Below, in pieces: positions 31,380 to 39,885 of a DNA stretch of 64,000 bases. Positions within the stretch are counted from its first letter, which is position 1. Every line of letters starts with the position of its first letter. This DNA comes from Thioalkalivibrio sp. ALJ7 (lineage in GTDB: Bacteria > Pseudomonadota > Gammaproteobacteria > Ectothiorhodospirales > Ectothiorhodospiraceae), in assembly GCF_000376865.1 (NCBI RefSeq), contig NZ_AQXQ01000010.1:1-64000 (forward strand). Reading direction: 5' to 3'. The notes under the pieces are model-generated. The model made no database searches and was not told the origin of the DNA. It was given only the letters and a program-made list of their open reading frames with translations. A program made the translations under genes and the position numbers.

Positions 31380-32471
31380 ATGAGAGTGACGATCATCAAC
31401 AAGCACATCGCCCATACAGTGGGCGGGAGCGAGTTACAGTGCGACTTCCTGGCCTGGGGGCTCCATGAGCGAGGGCATGAAGTGGTCTATATCGCCCCGT
31501 CGCAATCGCCATCGTACGCGAGGGGATACGCGTACGAGGTTGTGTCCGTGCGGGACTCGGCTGCTTCGTTGACGGAAGCAGTACTCACGGCCCGGCCTGA
31601 TGTTGTCTACTGGCGCTATAACAAACACCATTTTCGTGCGGTCTCCTCCGCGCTGGCGGAAGCGTGTATCCCGATGGTTTTCGCCGTGGCACACGTCAAT
31701 GATCTTGTGCCCTGGGCGGTGAAACCCGGAACTGGTGGATGGCGGGGAAGGATTTGCCAGTTCCAGCGGAAGCTTAAGGCGCGTCGAGAGCACGCCGGGT
31801 TCCGTCATGTGCGAGCACTGACCACCAACAATCGCGATCTCCTATCCCTGTCTCCCGTTACTGACACGCATTACGTCCCCAACGGTATGAGCGCCGAGGC
31901 CGAGCCCTTCCTGTGGCCGCGGCCCTACGTAGCCTGGGTGGCGAACATCAAACCGGCCAAGCGGCCCGAGTTGTTTGTCGAGGTTGCCCGGGCCTTGGCC
32001 AGCCGCGGCCTCGACGCCCTGATGGTGGGCCACATCCAATCCGGCGGGTATGACTGGCTGAATGACCCGGACCGTGTCCCTTCCAATTTCCACTACCTGG
32101 GTCCGCGCACCCCGACCGAGGTCAATGGCCTTCTGGCCGGTAGCCGCCTTCATGTGCATACCTGCCAGCCGGAAGGTTTCCCTAACGTCTTCATTCAGGC
32201 GTGGATGCAGGGGCGTCCATCTGTGAGTCTGGAGTTCGATCCCAGTGGTTACATCAGGGAGCAGGGGCTCGGTGCTGTCTCCGATGGGGACTTCGATGTC
32301 TTCACGGATCACGTGATCGAGTGGGCGACTGATCCCGAGCGAGCCGATGATGTGGGCTTGCGGGCGCAAGCGTTTGCGCGTGACACGTTTTCGGTGGACG
32401 CCATGGTGCAGCGGGTCGAGGGCATACTTCGGAGGGTCGTAGAAAACCCAGTCAAGGCGGGAAGAGGATAA
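31380..32471 (+). CDS. Family 4 glycosyltransferase (GT-B)
   Basis: This 363-residue GT4 enzyme starts MRVTIINKHIAHTVGGSELQ, the glycine-rich acceptor loop of the family. The donor domain has YVAWVANIKPAKRPELFVEV and HTCQPEGFPNVFIQAWMQGR, where the usual second Glu of E-x7-E is replaced by Gln. The replaced residue may lower activity or indicate a subfamily. ATG 31380 is used because the upstream codons are unconserved. It is the first gene of a tightly packed run that continues to 36642. Confidence 0.82.
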   Translation: MRVTIINKHIAHTVGGSELQCDFLAWGLHERGHEVVYIAPSQSPSYARGYAYEVVSVRDSAASLTEAVLTARPDVVYWRYNKHHFRAVSSALAEACIPMVFAVAHVNDLVPWAVKPGTGGWRGRICQFQRKLKARREHAGFRHVRALTTNNRDLLSLSPVTDTHYVPNGMSAEAEPFLWPRPYVAWVANIKPAKRPELFVEVARALASRGLDALMVGHIQSGGYDWLNDPDRVPSNFHYLGPRTPTEVNGLLAGSRLHVHTCQPEGFPNVFIQAWMQGRPSVSLEFDPSGYIREQGLGAVSDGDFDVFTDHVIEWATDPERADDVGLRAQAFARDTFSVDAMVQRVEGILRRVVENPVKAGRG

Positions 32472-32472
32472 A

Positions 32473-33621
32473 GTGCGAGGTCCCGTGTTGTCGGCCCAAT
32501 GGCTTTATATCGCTAGTGGTCCTGTTCCGTCTGCAGCCGCCAATTCGGTTCACGTCGTGCATATGTGCGACGCGTTGATTGGACGCGGATTGCGGGTGAG
32601 TGTTGCGCCTCCGGCTTCCTCATTCGGGCGTGCTTCGCGTTCGGCGTTGAGTGGCTATGGGGTGAAGCATGAAGTGCCGATCCACCGTTTATGGAAGCCT
32701 GGCATTCGGGGCGGTGGCCTGGTTTATCGCTTCTTCTTGAAAAGGTTGTTGAGTACCTCTCCTGCCGATTTCGTGTACGGACGATCGCTTCAGGGCTGTC
32801 GGATAGCCGCTGAGCTTGGAAAGCCTACGGCTTTTGAGGCCCATAAGCCGGAGTGGGAGCTTGGAGAACGAAGCCGAGTGGACTTTGAGCGGCTATTGGC
32901 GGGTACCGGCTTTCGGGCGGTGGTGTGCATCTCAGAAGCTCTGGAGCGCCGTCTGCTGGAAGCCTTTCCGGGGTTGGATGGTCGAACCATCGTGGCGCAC
33001 GATGGTGCCCCTGCGCTGGAAAAACCCGAAAGCGCTGGGCGCAATGAAGAATTCGTAGTCGGCTACTTTGGCAGCCTTCACAAGGGGAAAGGTGTGGAGA
33101 CCTTGCTGGAGGTTGCACCTCGCTGCTCCTGGGCCACCTTTCGGATTGTCGGCGGGGACCCCTCGACCATCCAGGCCTGGCGAGAAGAGCACGTAATACC
33201 TGCCAATGTGCATTTCCTGGGGCATCATGCGCACCGCGAACTTCCCACAATGATGGCGGAGTGTGATGTGCTGGTGGCGCCCTATCTGGAGAAGGTATCG
33301 GTTCATGGTGGGGGCGGGGATGTGGCTCGGTGGATGTCTCCGCTAAAGCTGTTTGAATACATGGCGATGTTGCGTCCGATTGTGGCGGCTGACTTGCCGG
33401 TTCTGCGCGAGGTACTGAGGGATGGTGACAATGCCTTGCTGGCCGGGCCGGGCAAGGTAGACGAGTGGGTGCGGGCGCTGGAACTGCTCCGCGACGATGG
33501 GGAGTTGGCGCGGCGGTTGGGGGAGCAGGCTCGGTCGGACTATGAAGCGCGGCATACATGGGATGCCCGTGCGGGTCATATCCTCTCGGAGCTGCGTCGG
33601 ATTGGGGCAGTAAGCGCTTGA
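32473..33621 (+). CDS. Family 4 glycosyltransferase (GT-B)
   Basis: This 382-residue protein has an N-terminal domain with SGPVPSAAANSVHVVHMCDA, where the Ser/Ala-rich loop replaces the common GGxE. Its C-terminal donor domain begins VVGYFGSLHKGKGVETLLE. The donor-site region is MSPLKLFEYMAMLRPIVAAD, with the E-Y-M-A pattern of GT4 relatives. The GTG start lies 1 base after the previous stop, and its own stop overlaps the next TTG start (TTGA). Sugar specificity cannot be read from sequence. Confidence 0.82.
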   Translation: MRGPVLSAQWLYIASGPVPSAAANSVHVVHMCDALIGRGLRVSVAPPASSFGRASRSALSGYGVKHEVPIHRLWKPGIRGGGLVYRFFLKRLLSTSPADFVYGRSLQGCRIAAELGKPTAFEAHKPEWELGERSRVDFERLLAGTGFRAVVCISEALERRLLEAFPGLDGRTIVAHDGAPALEKPESAGRNEEFVVGYFGSLHKGKGVETLLEVAPRCSWATFRIVGGDPSTIQAWREEHVIPANVHFLGHHAHRELPTMMAECDVLVAPYLEKVSVHGGGGDVARWMSPLKLFEYMAMLRPIVAADLPVLREVLRDGDNALLAGPGKVDEWVRALELLRDDGELARRLGEQARSDYEARHTWDARAGHILSELRRIGAVSA

Positions 33622-34736
33622 AGATTTTCTTTTACATACAGTCGCTGACCGGTGGCGGGGCCGAGCGTGTAACGGCAGCCTTGGCCCGGCATCTGGTGGC
33701 CCAGGGCCATGACGTCGGCGTGGTGACACTGGCTTCGGCGGAGGGGGACTTCTACCCGCTGGACGATCGTGTGCGCCGCGTCTCTCTGGACCTGGTGGGG
33801 GTCAACCGAGGGATGGGCAAGCTCACCGCCAACTACAGGCGCTGGCGGGCACTGCACCGGGCTTTGAAGGCCGAGCAGCCCGATGTGGTGGTGGCGATGA
33901 TGACGACATCCATCGTTCTCGCCATTCTTGCAGCCGTCGGTTTGCCCGTGCGGGTATACGGTTCCGAGCGCAATTACCCGGGGCGCAAGACCACCGGCCG
34001 CCCGTGGGGGGTACTGCGAAGGCTGGTCTACCGTTTGGCTGCCGGCCATATTGCACAGACCCGGGAGGCGGCCGTCTGGCTGGAGCGCCACACCGGTGCG
34101 CGCAATGTGCATGTGATCCCCAACCCGGTGATTTGGCCGATTCCCTCCTTCTCGCCCGAGGTAGCCACGGAAAGCGTTGTGTCGCGGGAGCGTAAGGTCA
34201 TCCTCGCGGTGGGCAGCAAGCCAGAGCAGAAGGGGTTCGACCTGCTGGTGCGTGCCTTCTCCACTCTGGCGAAGGACTGGCCCGAATGGGACCTGGTGAT
34301 CCTCGGTGTGGACGCGGGCTCGTCGGCGGCCTGTGGCGGTGGTGCCGTGGTTGAGCGGCTGGCTGAGCAGAGTGGGATACCGGAGCGGCTCCATCTGCCG
34401 GGACGGGTTGGCAATGTGATGGAGTGGTACGAGCGCGCCGATATCTTTGTGCTCAGCTCCCGCTACGAGGGCTTCCCGAACGTGCTGTTGGAGGCGATGG
34501 CCGCCGGGTGCCCATGCATTGCGTTTGATTGCGATACCGGGCCGCGAGACATCATTGAGGATGGCGCCAATGGATTGTTGGTGCCTGCTGAAGACGTCGA
34601 GAAGTTGCGCGACCGTATGGCTGGCTTGATGGCCAATGTGGCTATGCGGACGGAGCTTGGTGGGCAGGCCGTTCAGGTGCGGAAGGCATTTTCAGAGGAA
34701 CGCATCATGGCGCTGTGGCAGCAGGTGCTGCAGTGA
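33618..34736 (+). CDS. Family 4 glycosyltransferase (GT-B)
   Basis: This 372-residue GT4 begins at a TTG whose fourth-base overlap with the previous stop (TTGA) decides the start, giving LKIFFYIQSLTGGGAERVTA with the conserved GGGAE loop. The donor half shows VILAVGSKPEQKGFDLLVRA and SRYEGFPNVLLEAMAAGCPC, an intact E-x7-E motif. GT4 enzymes with this GPRDIIEDGANGLLVP ending are common in capsule and O-antigen loci, often using UDP-GalNAc or UDP-GlcNAc, though this is only a trend. Confidence 0.87.
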   Translation: MKIFFYIQSLTGGGAERVTAALARHLVAQGHDVGVVTLASAEGDFYPLDDRVRRVSLDLVGVNRGMGKLTANYRRWRALHRALKAEQPDVVVAMMTTSIVLAILAAVGLPVRVYGSERNYPGRKTTGRPWGVLRRLVYRLAAGHIAQTREAAVWLERHTGARNVHVIPNPVIWPIPSFSPEVATESVVSRERKVILAVGSKPEQKGFDLLVRAFSTLAKDWPEWDLVILGVDAGSSAACGGGAVVERLAEQSGIPERLHLPGRVGNVMEWYERADIFVLSSRYEGFPNVLLEAMAAGCPCIAFDCDTGPRDIIEDGANGLLVPAEDVEKLRDRMAGLMANVAMRTELGGQAVQVRKAFSEERIMALWQQVLQ

Positions 34737-35545
34737 TTGTTCATTTCATTGGTGGTGCGGGTACCGGAAAGTCGACGCTGCTAGGACTTGTAGGGGCCGG
34801 GGGCGCATTTACGCTCGCGCGAGAGGTACAGGGGCTCAGCTCACTCGTGCCAAATTGGCTGATACCCCGGGTGTTATACCCAACTTGCCTGCCATTGGCA
34901 TTTCAGTTGGTATCGCATAACCGCGCGGGCCCGAGGGGGCGGAGCGTGTGGGGATGGGCGAGGGGAATCTCCAATCAAAGGGCATGGAGGTGGTGGTACT
35001 CGGATTCTCGCGTCGTGTTGGTGGATCAGGGTATGACCAATGCACTGCGGAAAGATGGCAGCGCGAGCGCAGCAGCCCTTGTGGCGCGGCTGCCGCTGCC
35101 GGACATGGTTGTTCACGTTACGGCTCCCAGCGCAGTCAAGGCAGCGCGGGTCGCGTTGCGGGACAAGCCGGACCATGTGCCTAAACGTTTTCTGTCCGGT
35201 GAGTTGGTGGTGGAAGCAGGAAGGGCCCGCGCAAGGCAATGGAATGCGCTTTGGGGACCAGATGAGGCTTTGCGCTGCCTGCGGGCGTGGAGTCGGTGGC
35301 AGTGCCGCCCCGTGCTGGATGACAGCATGCTTCAAACAATGTTGGAGGAGTCGACTGACCAGCCTTTGACGGAGAAGGATGAAGCGGCGTTACGAAACCG
35401 GCCCGTGCGCGAGCGGGAGAGGTGGTTGCGTGATGCATTTGTGGAGCACGGCGTGCACTGGCTTGATGTCGTCAATGATGGCCGGGAGCCGGCCGAGGCG
35501 CACGCGCGGCGGATTGTCGAGGCGATTCATCAGTGGCGCGGCTGA
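34733..35545 (+). CDS. P-loop kinase-like protein 4 of the glycan region
   Basis: This 270-residue protein starts at a GTG overlapping the previous stop (GTGA), which places Walker A HFIGGAGTGKSTLL at residues 4-17. A Walker B-like VVLVDQGM lies near residue 92, then ARLPLPDMVVHVTAPS, the same LPLP-strand-HV pattern as in the genes at 29197 and 30331. Arg-rich segments (VALRDKP, PVRERERWLRD) could act as a lid. It is embedded between two GT4 genes in a coupled operon, which ties this kinase-like family to glycan assembly. Substrate unknown. Confidence 0.65.
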   Translation: MIVHFIGGAGTGKSTLLGLVGAGGAFTLAREVQGLSSLVPNWLIPRVLYPTCLPLAFQLVSHNRAGPRGRSVWGWARGISNQRAWRWWYSDSRVVLVDQGMTNALRKDGSASAAALVARLPLPDMVVHVTAPSAVKAARVALRDKPDHVPKRFLSGELVVEAGRARARQWNALWGPDEALRCLRAWSRWQCRPVLDDSMLQTMLEESTDQPLTEKDEAALRNRPVRERERWLRDAFVEHGVHWLDVVNDGREPAEAHARRIVEAIHQWRG

Positions 35546-36642
35546 GCCTGCTTGTCGCCAACCTGGGCGGTGGGGGCGCTCAGGGGGTTTGCGTGACGCT
35601 GGCCAACGGGCTGGCGGATCGGGGGCACGATGTGGAGATCGTCGCTTTGACGACCAGGGATGCCCGCCGTATGGCAGACGTTAGTGCTCAGGTGCGCATC
35701 GTGGATCTGGGTGTGCAGCGCGCCCGCAGTGCCTGGCGCCCGCTGGTGGCGCATTACCGGGCGGCCCCTCCGGATGCGGTGTTGGCGTTTGCTGTGGAAC
35801 TGTGGGTGTTGATGATGGCTGTGCGGTGGCGCATGCGAGCGCGCTTCCGCCTGGTGGTGCGGACCATCAATACACTCAGTGCGGTCGCCGGTTCTTCTCC
35901 CTCGTTAACGCGGCGATGGCTGGATTATGGCCTACGGGTGGTGTACCGCCGTGCGGATCATGTGGTGGCGCAGTCGCAGGGGATGGCGGCTGAGCTGATG
36001 GAGCGGTACCGTGTGCCGCGCGACAGGCTTGGCGTAATCCCCAACCCTGTGTCCCCGGCTTTGCTGGCGGGGGGCGAGCAAAGCGTGCGGCTGCCCGTGG
36101 AGGGACCGTACCTGCTGTATGCCGGCCGCCTTGAGCCACAGAAGGGTCTTGATCGGCTGCTCGCAGCCTTTGCCCACACGATGGACCAATGCCCCGAGCT
36201 ACAGCTCGTGATGCTCGGGGACGGAAGTCTGAAGGAAGGCCTGGAAGCACAAGCCGAAGAGCTTGGAGCTGGAGACCGGGTGCATTTTCTGGGTTACCAG
36301 AACGATCTTGAGCCCTGGTATCGACATGCTTGTGCGACGGTGCTGACCTCGCATTATGAGGGGCTGCCGAACGTGCTGATCGAGTCGATCGCGCTGGGAA
36401 CGCCGGTGGTGAGCTTCGATTGCCCGAATGGCCCGTCCGAGATCGTGGTCGATGGGGTCAATGGCTATCTGGTTCCCGAGGGTGATTTGGACAGGCTTAG
36501 CGATGCCTTTCTGAACATTCTTGCCGGAAATATTGACCGGGAGGCCGTGCGCGGAACCGCCAACCGATATCTGGCCGAACACGTGGTAGCCCGGTATGAA
36601 TCCTTGCTAGTAAGCGGAAGGCCGCTTGGATCAGCGGACTGA
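35533..36642 (+). CDS. Family 4 glycosyltransferase (GT-B)
   Basis: This 369-residue GT4 begins at a GTG that overlaps the P-loop gene by 13 bases. The N-terminus ARLSLLVANLGGGGAQGVCV carries the glycine-rich loop. The donor domain has LLYAGRLEPQKGLDRLLAAF and SHYEGLPNVLIESIALGTPV, an intact E-x7-E motif. It is the last gene of the overlapping run from 31380 and is followed by a 92-base gap. Probably peripheral to the inner membrane through basic helices such as MMAVRWRMRARFRLVV. Confidence 0.87.
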   Translation: MARLSLLVANLGGGGAQGVCVTLANGLADRGHDVEIVALTTRDARRMADVSAQVRIVDLGVQRARSAWRPLVAHYRAAPPDAVLAFAVELWVLMMAVRWRMRARFRLVVRTINTLSAVAGSSPSLTRRWLDYGLRVVYRRADHVVAQSQGMAAELMERYRVPRDRLGVIPNPVSPALLAGGEQSVRLPVEGPYLLYAGRLEPQKGLDRLLAAFAHTMDQCPELQLVMLGDGSLKEGLEAQAEELGAGDRVHFLGYQNDLEPWYRHACATVLTSHYEGLPNVLIESIALGTPVVSFDCPNGPSEIVVDGVNGYLVPEGDLDRLSDAFLNILAGNIDREAVRGTANRYLAEHVVARYESLLVSGRPLGSAD

Positions 36643-36734
36643 TTGCAGATCGCCGAATACTGACGGCCCTGTGAGTTGCTGCACAGACAGCGCCACAGAA
36701 CGATGAGCAGGCTAGGCGGTTTCGAGAAATACTC

Positions 36735-37904
36735 ATGGGGTCGGCTTTGGACGAGAACACTCAAGAACCGTCGTCGGATCCGGGCCCGCGCGCCGTGCAA
36801 GTGGGGTACGTCGTTTCCACTTTGAGGCGTAGCGGGCCGACACGCCAGCTGTTGAATCTGGTCACGCAGCTTAATAGGTGGGGGTACGGTGTCCACGTTC
36901 TCACACTGTCGTCCGAGCCTGACGATTCTTTGTGGCGCGAGTTTGAAGCTCTCGGCGTTCGCTTGAGTACGTTGTCCATGGGGCGCGGCGTGAGCATGCT
37001 GGCGGGCAAAAGGAAGATCAAGGCTTGGGCCGAGCAATCTCGGGTGGATGTGCTTCATACCCAGGGTATTCGTGCAGACTCCATGGTGTGTACGCTCGGG
37101 ATCCCCCACGTGGCGACATTGCGGAACTATCCGTTTGAAGATTACCCATTGTTGTACGGGCGGTGGCGCGGCTGGTGTATGGCGCACTGGCATATGCGTG
37201 CGCTTCGCAGGGTGTCTCGGCCGGTAGTAGTGTCCTGGGGCGTGGCTGAGATGCTGAAGCGACACGGACTGGAAATGGATGTCATTCAGAATGGTGTCGA
37301 CGTGGAGTATTTTGATGTTCCGGCAGGGAGAGCCGCTGCAAAACAGGCTGTGGGGCACTTCGGGGAGCAGCCCCTTGTGGTGGCTACGGGGCACTTGATT
37401 GACCGGAAAGATCCCGAAACCGCACTAAGGGCGATGACCGCGTTGGAAAACAAGGTGAAGTTTGTCCTGGTTGGAGACGGAGCGCTGCGCCCAGAGTTGG
37501 AAAGGCGTTGGGGTGCGAACGACCAAGTTCGGTTTGTAGGGCGCGTAGAGGACGTGAGGCCCTGGTTGCAAGCGGCGGACGTATTTGTATCGCCTTCGAA
37601 ATCTGAAGGGTTGCCGAATTCAGTGATGGAGGCGATGGCCTGTGGTTTGCCATGCGTTCTATCGGACATACCGCCACACAGGGAGTTGCTCGAGGATCAG
37701 CCGAGCGCGGGTGAGCTTTTCACGGTCGGCGACGCTGAAGGGATGGCGCAAGCAGTGCTGAGAGTGCTGGAAAACACCGAGGCAGCAGGGGCTGCGGCCC
37801 GGGATAATGCTGTGATGTCCTTTTCCTCGGAGGTGATGGCAGGGGGGTATCTCAAGCTCTATCAACAAGAGTCGAAACGAACATCACGACGGGTCGGGCA
37901 TTAG
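36735..37904 (+). CDS. Family 4 glycosyltransferase (GT-B)
   Basis: This 389-residue enzyme has VGYVVSTLRRSGPTRQLLNL, a form of the acceptor loop in which SGPT replaces GGxE, as in several EPS GT4 proteins. The donor domain reads VVATGHLIDRKDPETALRAM, then SPSKSEGLPNSVMEAMACGL with the E-x7-E motif. A 20-residue polar N-terminal extension precedes the first strand. It ends 4 bases before the GT2 gene, so the two are likely co-translated. Confidence 0.85.
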   Translation: MGSALDENTQEPSSDPGPRAVQVGYVVSTLRRSGPTRQLLNLVTQLNRWGYGVHVLTLSSEPDDSLWREFEALGVRLSTLSMGRGVSMLAGKRKIKAWAEQSRVDVLHTQGIRADSMVCTLGIPHVATLRNYPFEDYPLLYGRWRGWCMAHWHMRALRRVSRPVVVSWGVAEMLKRHGLEMDVIQNGVDVEYFDVPAGRAAAKQAVGHFGEQPLVVATGHLIDRKDPETALRAMTALENKVKFVLVGDGALRPELERRWGANDQVRFVGRVEDVRPWLQAADVFVSPSKSEGLPNSVMEAMACGLPCVLSDIPPHRELLEDQPSAGELFTVGDAEGMAQAVLRVLENTEAAGAAARDNAVMSFSSEVMAGGYLKLYQQESKRTSRRVGH

Positions 37905-37908
37905 GGAT

Positions 37909-38748
37909 ATGGGGGCAGGGGAGCAAGCAGGAGTTTCGGTGCTGATCGCGGTGCATTCGAGCGACAGCGTCGAGTTCCTGGATCCGGCTATTTCGAGCAT
38001 GACGTTCGGCCAGACGCGGCAGCCGGACCAAGTGGTCTTGGTGAAAGATGGCCCTTTGTCGGCGAAAGGCGAAAGTGTATTGAGTGACTGGCAGGCTCGG
38101 CTTGGCAACAAACTGGAGGTCGTGTCGCTTCGAGAAAGCATTGGATTGGGAGGCGCGCTCAATGCCGGGCTTGAACGCTGTGCGTATCCGCTTGTGGCCC
38201 GCATGGATGCGGACGATGTTTCATTTCCGGATCGCCTCGAGCGACAAGGTGCCTTCATGGAAGAGAATCCCGAGATCGGTGTGCTGGGGAGCGCTGCACG
38301 TGAACTAGGGTTTGATGGGAATGCGGGCCCGCTCAGGGTGGTGGCCGAGGAGCATGAAGCACTAATGGATCGGCTTTGGGCGTGTCCGTTTATTCACCCC
38401 TCGGTGATGTTTCGGCGGGATCTGATACGGGGTGTTGGTGGTTATGATGCGTCGCTTCGACGGCGGCAGGATTATGAGTTGTGGTTTCGTGTGGCGCAGG
38501 CAGGGGGGCGCTTCGCGAACATCGGAGAGCCGTTGATCTGGTACCGGTTTAATCGTGATACGCACAAGAAGCAAAGCACCTTGGCGGCGTGGAGGCAGGG
38601 TGTAATTGGCTTTCGCGGGTCACGCAAGGTGGGCCTGCCTGTCTGGAAGCAGGTGGCCTGTTTTGCTCCTTTTTTCAGGTCGTTGCTACCGCTGTGGGCG
38701 CAGCATAGAGTCTATCGCCTGTCGAGTTCGTTCGACCCCAGGCGATAA
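37909..38748 (+). CDS. Family 2 glycosyltransferase (GT-A)
   Basis: This 279-residue GT2 enzyme opens VSVLIAVHSSDSVEFLDPAI. The nucleotide-binding DG lies in VVLVKDGPLS and the metal-binding DxD in VARMDADDVSFPDRL (about residue 100). The catalytic-base region ED/RQDYELWFRVAQAG near residue 180 is typical of rhamnosyl/galactosyl transferases of this clan. No membrane helices are seen, so it acts from the cytoplasm. It lies between a GT4 and the SDR gene. Confidence 0.87.
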   Translation: MGAGEQAGVSVLIAVHSSDSVEFLDPAISSMTFGQTRQPDQVVLVKDGPLSAKGESVLSDWQARLGNKLEVVSLRESIGLGGALNAGLERCAYPLVARMDADDVSFPDRLERQGAFMEENPEIGVLGSAARELGFDGNAGPLRVVAEEHEALMDRLWACPFIHPSVMFRRDLIRGVGGYDASLRRRQDYELWFRVAQAGGRFANIGEPLIWYRFNRDTHKKQSTLAAWRQGVIGFRGSRKVGLPVWKQVACFAPFFRSLLPLWAQHRVYRLSSSFDPRR

Positions 38749-38761
38749 GGGGCGTAGGCCG

Positions 38762-39739
38762 ATGTCAGATCCAGGCGTTAGAAGCGATGTCCGGCGTTGG
38801 TTGGTGACCGGAGCTACCGGCTTCGTGGGTAAAGCGGTGGTGGCAAGGTTGGCGTTCGAGGATTCCTGTATTCCTGTGGCGGGATGCCGACGGGATGTCT
38901 CGTTACCGGGAAACGCGGAGTTGGCGGTAACGCCGTCGCTTGGCCCAGATGCGGACTGGAGCGGCGCGCTGCAGGGTGTGGAGACCGTCGTGCATACCGC
39001 GGCCCGTGTGCATGTGATGGACGAGGACGCGGCCGATCCATTGGCGGAGTATCGACGCGCGAATGTGGAGGGCACGCTGGCGCTGGCGCGGCAGGCGGCG
39101 CAGGCGGGTGTGCGGCGGTTTGTGTTCGTCAGTTCCATCAAGGTGAATGGGGAGCAGACTGCGACCGGTAGTGCGTTTTCCGCGGCGGATGCGCCGGCGC
39201 CGGTTGATCCGTATGGCGTTTCCAAGGCGGAGGCGGAAGCGGGGTTGTTCGCACTGGGCCGTGAGACGGGGATGGAGATTGTGGTGGTGCGGCCGCCGCT
39301 GGTGTACGGCCCGGGTGTGGGCGGGAATTTCGCACGGATGATGCAGTGGGTGGCGCGGGGTGTGCCGCTGCCGCTGGGGGCTGTGGACAATCGGCGTTCG
39401 CTGGTGGGGCTGGATAACCTGGTGGATCTGCTGGTGACGTGTCTGGAGCATCCGGCTGCGGCGAATCGGGTGTTCCTGGCGGGGGATGGGGAGGACCTTT
39501 CCACCACTGATCTGTTGCACCGTGTGGCGGCGGCGATGGGGCGGCGGGCGCGGTTGGTGCCGGTGCCGCCTGTGCTGTTGCGGGCCGGGGCGCGTGCGGT
39601 GGGGCGCGGGGAGATGGCGCGGCGGTTGCTGGACTCGTTGCAGGTGGATATTTCGCATACGCGGGAGACGCTGGGGTGGGAGCCTCCGGTGAGTGTGGAT
39701 GAGGGGTTGCGGCGGGCGGTTGTGTCGTTGGTTGGGTAG
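38762..39739 (+). CDS. NAD-dependent SDR epimerase/reductase of UDP-HexNAc sugars (WbpV/WbpK-like)
   Basis: This 325-residue extended SDR has RWLVTGATGFVGKAVVARL (cofactor loop TGATGFVG) and the catalytic Ser in VFVSSIKVNGEQT. Tyr-x-x-x-Lys is in DPYGVSKAEAE. The sequence style (SSIKVNGE, then VRPPLVYGPGVGGNF) matches enzymes that reduce or epimerise the 4-keto-6-deoxy product of WbpM to UDP-QuiNAc or UDP-FucNAc. A WbpM-like gene at 15657 and the phosphoglycosyltransferase at 41718 make that reading likely. A UDP-glucose/GlcNAc 4-epimerase remains possible. Confidence 0.85.
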   Translation: MSDPGVRSDVRRWLVTGATGFVGKAVVARLAFEDSCIPVAGCRRDVSLPGNAELAVTPSLGPDADWSGALQGVETVVHTAARVHVMDEDAADPLAEYRRANVEGTLALARQAAQAGVRRFVFVSSIKVNGEQTATGSAFSAADAPAPVDPYGVSKAEAEAGLFALGRETGMEIVVVRPPLVYGPGVGGNFARMMQWVARGVPLPLGAVDNRRSLVGLDNLVDLLVTCLEHPAAANRVFLAGDGEDLSTTDLLHRVAAAMGRRARLVPVPPVLLRAGARAVGRGEMARRLLDSLQVDISHTRETLGWEPPVSVDEGLRRAVVSLVG

Positions 39740-39758
39740 GTTTGGTGGTTTTTCGAGT

Positions 39759-39793
39759 TTGGCGGGGGCTTCGCGGCCAAGGCCGCTCATACA
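39759..39793 (+). repeat. REP family A half unit
   Basis: GGGGCTTCGCGGCCAAGGCC followed by GCTCATACAG is a degenerate inverted REP unit just after the SDR gene. Confidence 0.65.
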
Positions 39794-39885
39794 GGGTAGC
39801 ATTTGGTGTAGCAGGCCAGCTTCTGGGCGTTGGGGGTTGGATTCGCGTGGGTGATCGGCCAAGGGGCTGTGTCCACTTCCCCGGA

